From Deinandra increscens subsp. villosa (lineage: Eukaryota; Streptophyta; Magnoliopsida; Asterales; Asteraceae), in assembly GCA_039602395.1 (NCBI GenBank), contig JBCNJP010000025.1, forward strand, positions 44,163,980-44,227,979: a stretch of 64,000 bases of DNA, given 5' to 3'. Below the pieces are notes generated by a model, which had not been told where the DNA came from, searched no databases, and was given only the letters and a program-made list of their open reading frames with translations. Shown piece after piece: positions 59,701 through 64,000 of the stretch. Position numbers and translations under genes: made by a program. Each line of letters opens with the position of its first letter. Within the stretch, counting starts at the first letter, position 1.

Positions 59701-60799
59701 AAAAGGAGATGTAGCTGCTGTCAACCCAAAGCTTGTGATGCCTGCACCTTCAGAGCTCACCTCAGGTATGTCAACTCACAAAAATGTTAAACCTGAGATC
59801 ATTGATGATGCAGATATCCCTCCTCCACCTTCCTTCATATATGACCCAAATCCCATGCCTAGAGCCACTCCATCCCTTCTACAGTCACTAGCCATCATTC
59901 CATACAAACCTCCCAAAATCTCCAAGAAAGTAGCCACCAAGCTTGCCAACCCCAAATACAGAGCTAAAAATTTTACACCCATCATTCCTTTAAAAAAGAA
60001 GCCTCCTCCTACTATGGACTTTTCTGATATCTTCCCACCTACCCCACCTTCTAGCCCAACTCCTGAAGCCAGTAAACCACCCTCACAAACCTCACTTCCC
60101 CCACTCACCATAAATGAACCCTCCACCACCATCACCAAACCTACTGAAGTCCAAACTGGCCCTTCTTCATCTGACAGAGGCAAGAAACCCATTGTGCCAG
60201 AATCTACTGTTAACTCTGATGAAGAAAGATCGGTCAGGAAAAGAAAACTGATGCATGCCAAGAGCAAAAGAAATCAAAAACAAAAGAGAAGAGCTCCACC
60301 CAGTAAAAGATAAATTGTGGGTTGGACAGTGGATGAAGCCACATTTGATTTCACGTTTACTATGGCCAGCGGCATAACTCAAGTGGTAAACGTTCACAAG
60401 GCAACTTCTCAACTCACTCTGATGCAAAGGACAGACATCATTCTAAAAATTAGAAAAATTTTGAATCCTTCAAGAGCAGAGCACATGTTAAGGCTTGTAA
60501 TTGAGCCATCTGTGCTGGAATGTGGAATGCTCTACAGAAGCAGTTTAAATGATGACTCAGCAGAAGAAGAAGATGAAATGCCTACCAGTGAAATAAAATT
60601 TATCATTTGGGAAGAGGAGGAGAAGCTCTTTTACGTTCACAGAGCTGATGGCACCTTCACAATCCATGAGTCCATTTCTGTTCAAGAAGAATGGAGCGAA
60701 ATGGACTGGGATTCAATTAAACACGTGAAGGTGACCAAAACTAACATTAAAGAGCTGTCTCAGAACCTTGATGCCAGCATCAGAACCACGGACAAGTAG
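56773..60799 (+). pseudogene. E5 third ORF, unknown function (broken)
   Basis: ATG at 56773 (MAPKGKASGKRPISDSK). Frameshifts near 56930 and 57390 and a TAA at 60311-60313 divide a frame of about 1,340 codons. N-terminal domain: ILEDFWSHARV, IVSTVQGKDVEIDEAKVRSL, NLGYGG, YKWRFLAHTL, FNFSK, LKEEYPHIVW. A very long Pro/Ser/Glu-rich middle follows (57540-60000). Then a Lys/Arg-rich end (60230-60310) and a C-terminal domain with FIIWEEEEKLFYVHRADG. These blocks appear in the same order in the E2 third ORF. The basic stretch could be a nuclear signal or nucleic-acid contact. No convincing signal peptide or membrane helix, so an envelope role is not supported by what I can see. Confidence 0.75.
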
Positions 60800-60880
60800 A
60801 ACAAGGTGAAGAAGATTTTTGGGTACAAGTCAATTTTGAAGAAGAACTTTGACTTAGAAGAATAATTTGACAGCATCAGC

Positions 60881-60892
60881 TTAGGGGGAGAT
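60881..60892 (+). other. E5 polypurine tract
   Basis: TTAGGGGGAGAT directly before the 3' LTR. Confidence 0.9.
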
Positions 60893-61515
60893 TGTAAGGA
60901 ACTTCAATTTTGAAGTTTTCCGGCTGAACTCCTGTTTTGACAATTCCGGCTGAAGTTGAAGCGGAACTACAACTTCAAGCGGAACAACAAGTTCAAGCGG
61001 AAAGAAGCAGTTTTGTCACTTAGTGAATATTCCGGGTGAACTTGATTATCCATCAAATAATGAGTTCAACCTGACTTTTCCTGAGATGTATTTTCTGCAG
61101 TCCCATCCTGCAAAAGCTTCTCGTTTGCTTCTACATCTGCCCAACACGCAAGTCATTCCATATGTCGAAGTTTATTCTTTTGGTAGCTTAGATTTGACTT
61201 TGTAATGTACGATCTAGATTAGATCACATGAGATCAATGGCTGTGATTGATCTCATCTGCACTATATATAGCTTGTTATCTCTTAGTTTACACATGATCG
61301 TGGTTATCATTTGTAATAGTGTAGCTTTGCGTTAATGCAAATAGTGCCGAATATTCGATATTTCGTTGTTTCTACTATTCTGCAAATCAAGCACTTACAT
61401 TATACAAGAACTCGACTTTGCTTAAGAAAAGTAAAATATAACTTAATTCCACAAGGTTATATTTACAAGTAAAGAGAACTGTTTAAGTTTAACTCTGACT
61501 TATATCAATCCTACA
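60893..61515 (+). repeat. E5 3' LTR
   Basis: 623 bases, same length as the 5' LTR; differences are mostly G-to-A and C-to-T, as expected from decay of methylated DNA. Confidence 0.95.
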
Positions 61516-61520
61516 TCAAC

Positions 61521-63607
61521 ACAATGGAGCGACCTGCAACCACTGTCCGAACTTCCACAACCACCGAAGAATATCGCCGTCATCGTCGGAGAAAATGAGT
61601 TTGGCTCGAGCCGCACGCAAGCGCCATCACCGTCCCCGAGCTTATGTTCCATTTCTATTCAAGGTATAATCTGAAACACATCTTGTACATGATTTTCGTA
61701 TGCTTCTATTCGTTTTCGTTAAGCTTCCGATGAATATCAATGGCCGATTCATGTCTAGGGTTTTGGATAAGGAAGATGACTCTGCTTTCGTATTGTTTAA
61801 GACGAATCAAAACCAAGTTTTTAACAAAATCATAATTTGTCCTAGTGGTTAGAATTCATGGTTTGTAACAAACAGGTCGTGGGTTCGATCCCTTTGTCCA
61901 GCTTTTTGTGTTTTTTTCTATTCCAACTTATTTTCAAGTTTTTTTTCTATTCCAGCTTATTTTCAAGACTAAATCCACATATGTTTGATCTAAACCGCTA
62001 TAGAACACGTGAACGATAACTATCTTTCCGTCATAAAAGCGAGAAACCTAACTTTTTCCAAATCTACGTAGTCGTTTTGTCATTAGATGAATTATATATA
62101 CATACATGCATTATATATATTTTTAGACACCATTTTCTTAAACAAAGGGAAACATATTTATTTGTGAAACATTCGTCATGTTAATAAATTATGGTATTAA
62201 ATCTAGAATTTTACAAGGTTTTGGCACCCAAAGTGTTTATGTTTTATCACGGGGAAAATCGTTAATAATTTCTAAATGAAAGAAATATAAACCCTGAAAT
62301 GATAGTATATTCTTTTTTTAATCACCAATATATTTCTATAAATTCCACAAGAAAATATGTTTTGTAAAATTTATTTTATCGCAAGTATTAATAAATAAAA
62401 TACGTATTACTATACATTTATAGTAGCATTTAATTTCGCGATACTAATTTGAGAAATCGAAACGTCATTTTAAGTCATTGTTTCATTTCCACAAGTATTC
62501 TAAAACCTTTTAAGGATCCCTTATGATTCTTTTCTTATTTTGCTTATTGATATTTAAATAAATTTTAATCAATAATTATTTAAAGTCCAACGTTATTCGT
62601 CTTCCTTCCCCATCAAAACCCTAGATGTTCAAAATATCTATATTTCGTTCTCGTAACTTTAGCATAATCAAACTCGCTCTTCGTTTTAGGATATCATCAT
62701 ACTTGAATCATTCTCTTTATATCCAGCTAGCATTTCATGCAATATAAGGTGAGTTCATAGCCCCTTTTTCTATTTATTTTCCAAACCATTTTGGGGTGGA
62801 AAACACGCAGAAACATTTCCAATCACATTACTTAATTATTAAGTAAATCATATTATTTATCATACTTATCATCATGAATCATTGCAAAACTTTAATCATT
62901 CAAACATTCATACTTTTTATGCAAAGTTATATGCTGTTAAATACATTTACTTGTATGTATCTATGTGCTATTGTGTGAATATATACTTTGACATGCTTGA
63001 TATTGTATGCTATTTGGGAAACTTTATGCTTAAGGCTCCGGAGCATCAAACGTGAGGTTCCTTGCAAAGAACTGAACATGATGACGTTGAGGTTCTTGCG
63101 AGGGACTGAACGTCGTCCCAACGCTGAGATTCCCGAGAGGAACTGAACAGTAATCGTAGAGGTTCCTCGTGAGGGATTGAACACGTGGACAAACTTTGTT
63201 ACCGATTGTTTTGAGGGAATTAAACATCATTTTGTACTGGGTGACGAATACGTGTGTAATTGGAGTAATACTTGCACATTTAGTTAACAGTATGACTTTG
63301 CAAAACCTTATCAAATATTTTCTTTAACTGTTTTTATTAAACCTATGACTCACCAACTATGTAGATAGTTGACCTTTTGCGTGGTTTTCAGGTTATTGAG
63401 AATCAAGCCTTCATGATTGACGTCACACATAGGATACTTTTGGACCTAGTTAATTTAATCGAGAACTATTTTATATGCTTATGTTACTTGTATTCAATGT
63501 ATAAATTTGGAATTGGATATTATTAATTAATGAAACTTTAAATAGTGTCATGTGCTTATGGACAATCAGCATGCCCCGACGTTTCTGCCTTTGGTTGGGG
63601 TGTGACA
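61521..63607 (+). repeat. E4 3' LTR, second part
   Basis: Continues the LTR from 48785. It lacks the MITE (empty site near 62100) and about 370 bases of the minisatellite region (junction near 63210), and has a short extra piece near 61580-61605. It ends GGGGTGTGACA, then TSD TTAAA. Confidence 0.93.
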
Positions 63608-63612
63608 TTAAA

Positions 63613-64000
63613 ACTGTCACAAACTGGCAAAACTGAAAACATTAACCGTAACACGTGTGCAAAACTAAAAACCGAAACTGATTTCTGAAAAACTGATGTA
63701 ACTGACTCGAACAATTATTTCACGAAATAAAAACATCACAAACTGAAATCGTTGTCAAGACTTAAGCCAAATCCCAAATCGTTAACCTAGTTGGGCCCAA
63801 CTAGGCCCAATAGGCCCAATGTGCCAAAAACAATGAAACCGAGCCTAAAACCTTAACCCGTCACTTAAACTTGATAAACTAAATTATCGTGACGATCCTT
63901 AAACCCAACCGATAAACAACGGGCCCGGGCCTCGAACTGGTGCCTCGTTTGGACCCGTACGGCCCAGAACCGACAATTGAGCCCAAATGCATTTTCTTTA
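63613..64000 (+). repeat. Gypsy B 3' LTR, continuation
   Basis: Resumes after the E4 target copy and runs off the window. No ORF. GGCCCAA is repeated several times near 63783-63825, with further GGGCCC/GGCCCAG near 63918-63965. Confidence 0.75.

Larger units (their letters stand above)
48786..61515 (+). mobile_element. E5, young SIRE-like Copia retrotransposon with third ORF
   Basis: 12,730 bases, LTRs of 623 bases each, PBS, gag, pol, third ORF, PPT, and TSD TCAAC (48781-48785, 61516-61520). I count about 13 differences between the LTRs (about 98% identity). With the rate usually applied to plant LTRs this means an insertion within roughly the last million years. Despite this, gag, pol and the third ORF each have stops or frameshifts. 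The word (A)GCGGAA/ACCGGAA recurs across the whole element. Confidence 0.95.
38803..63607 (+). mobile_element. E4, long-LTR element without coding capacity (LARD-like)
   Basis: The LTRs start TGTGACACCCG and end GGGGTGTGACA; PBS at 42368-42380; a PPT-like AGTAGGGGATAC before 48031. The TSD TTAAA is perfect (38798-38802, 63608-63612). After removing the CACTA element, only about 1.6 kb of internal sequence remains, with no gag or pol. The tail GAGGACGAAATTC before the PPT is typical of chromoviral Gypsy ends, so E4 probably derives from that group and is moved by its enzymes. Its 3' LTR is split by E5. Confidence 0.88.
26374..64000 (+). mobile_element. Gypsy B, chromovirus-like element, split by S2 and E4
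   Basis: LTR (26374-31016), PBS (31020-31032), gag, protease, RT, RNase H, integrase zinc domain and C-terminal end, PPT (about 38438-38449, AGGGGAGAA) and 3' LTR start TGTGACACCTCG at 38450. The 3' LTR is interrupted by E4 and continues at 63613 beyond the window. Pol order PR-RT-RH-IN is the Gypsy order. The two LTR starts are only distantly alike, so the 5' LTR may come from another element. Confidence 0.75.

Overview
The window is nuclear plant DNA made almost entirely of transposable elements; I find no intact host gene. It reads as a large-genome eudicot: initiator-Met-primed Copia and Gypsy LTR retrotransposons, a CACTA transposon carrying pieces of plant housekeeping genes with introns, and AT-rich filler. 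The mix of SIRE-like Copia and long-LTR chromovirus-like Gypsy would fit Asteraceae, but that is a weak inference.

Layout, left half (1-26373). The backbone is an old Gypsy element (A), seen as integrase pieces at 2775-3059 and 25738-26373. Two related minus-strand Copia elements interrupt it: E1 (1-2774, running off the left edge) and E3 (3060-25732). E3 is itself split: a full plus-strand Copia, E2 (3081-17879, TSD GATCT), sits in its 3' LTR, and a solo LTR, S1 (24266-25521, TSD CAACT), sits in its 5' LTR. E2 in turn carries a short minus-strand Copia, E6 (5018-7884), inside gag. This makes four levels of nesting, with TSDs readable for most junctions.

Right half (26374-64000). A 4.6 kb LTR (26374-31016) follows Gypsy A and precedes a second Gypsy, B, whose gag is broken by an antisense solo LTR, S2 (31465-34016, TSD GTGAA). 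The 3' LTR of B is split by E4 (38803-63607, TSD TTAAA), a long-LTR element with no coding capacity. E4 has collected a CACTA transposon with captured gene exons (42902-46960, TSD TTG), a Mutator-like MITE (40094-40487) and a young 12.7 kb SIRE-like Copia, E5 (48786-61515, TSD TCAAC; its two 623 bp LTRs are about 98% identical).

Functional themes. E2 and E5 each have gag, pol and a third ORF after pol; these third ORFs are homologous to each other and of unknown function. E3 and E6 keep a two-zinc-knuckle gag but no pol, so they look like gag-only non-autonomous elements; E1 shows the same type of gag. The most striking pattern is that each family is peppered with its own short CpG-containing word: GCGTACCA in E1, GCGAACCA in E3, CCGAACC in E6, GTTTACGA in E2, AAGCGGAA or AACCGGAA in E5, AGTTTCGC in S2. 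The words cluster in the U3 just upstream of the TATA box and in the 5' leader. Between E1 and E3 the word has changed in concert at aligned sites. E3 and E6 also share a three-hairpin array with compensatory base changes. These are the best candidates for something undescribed.
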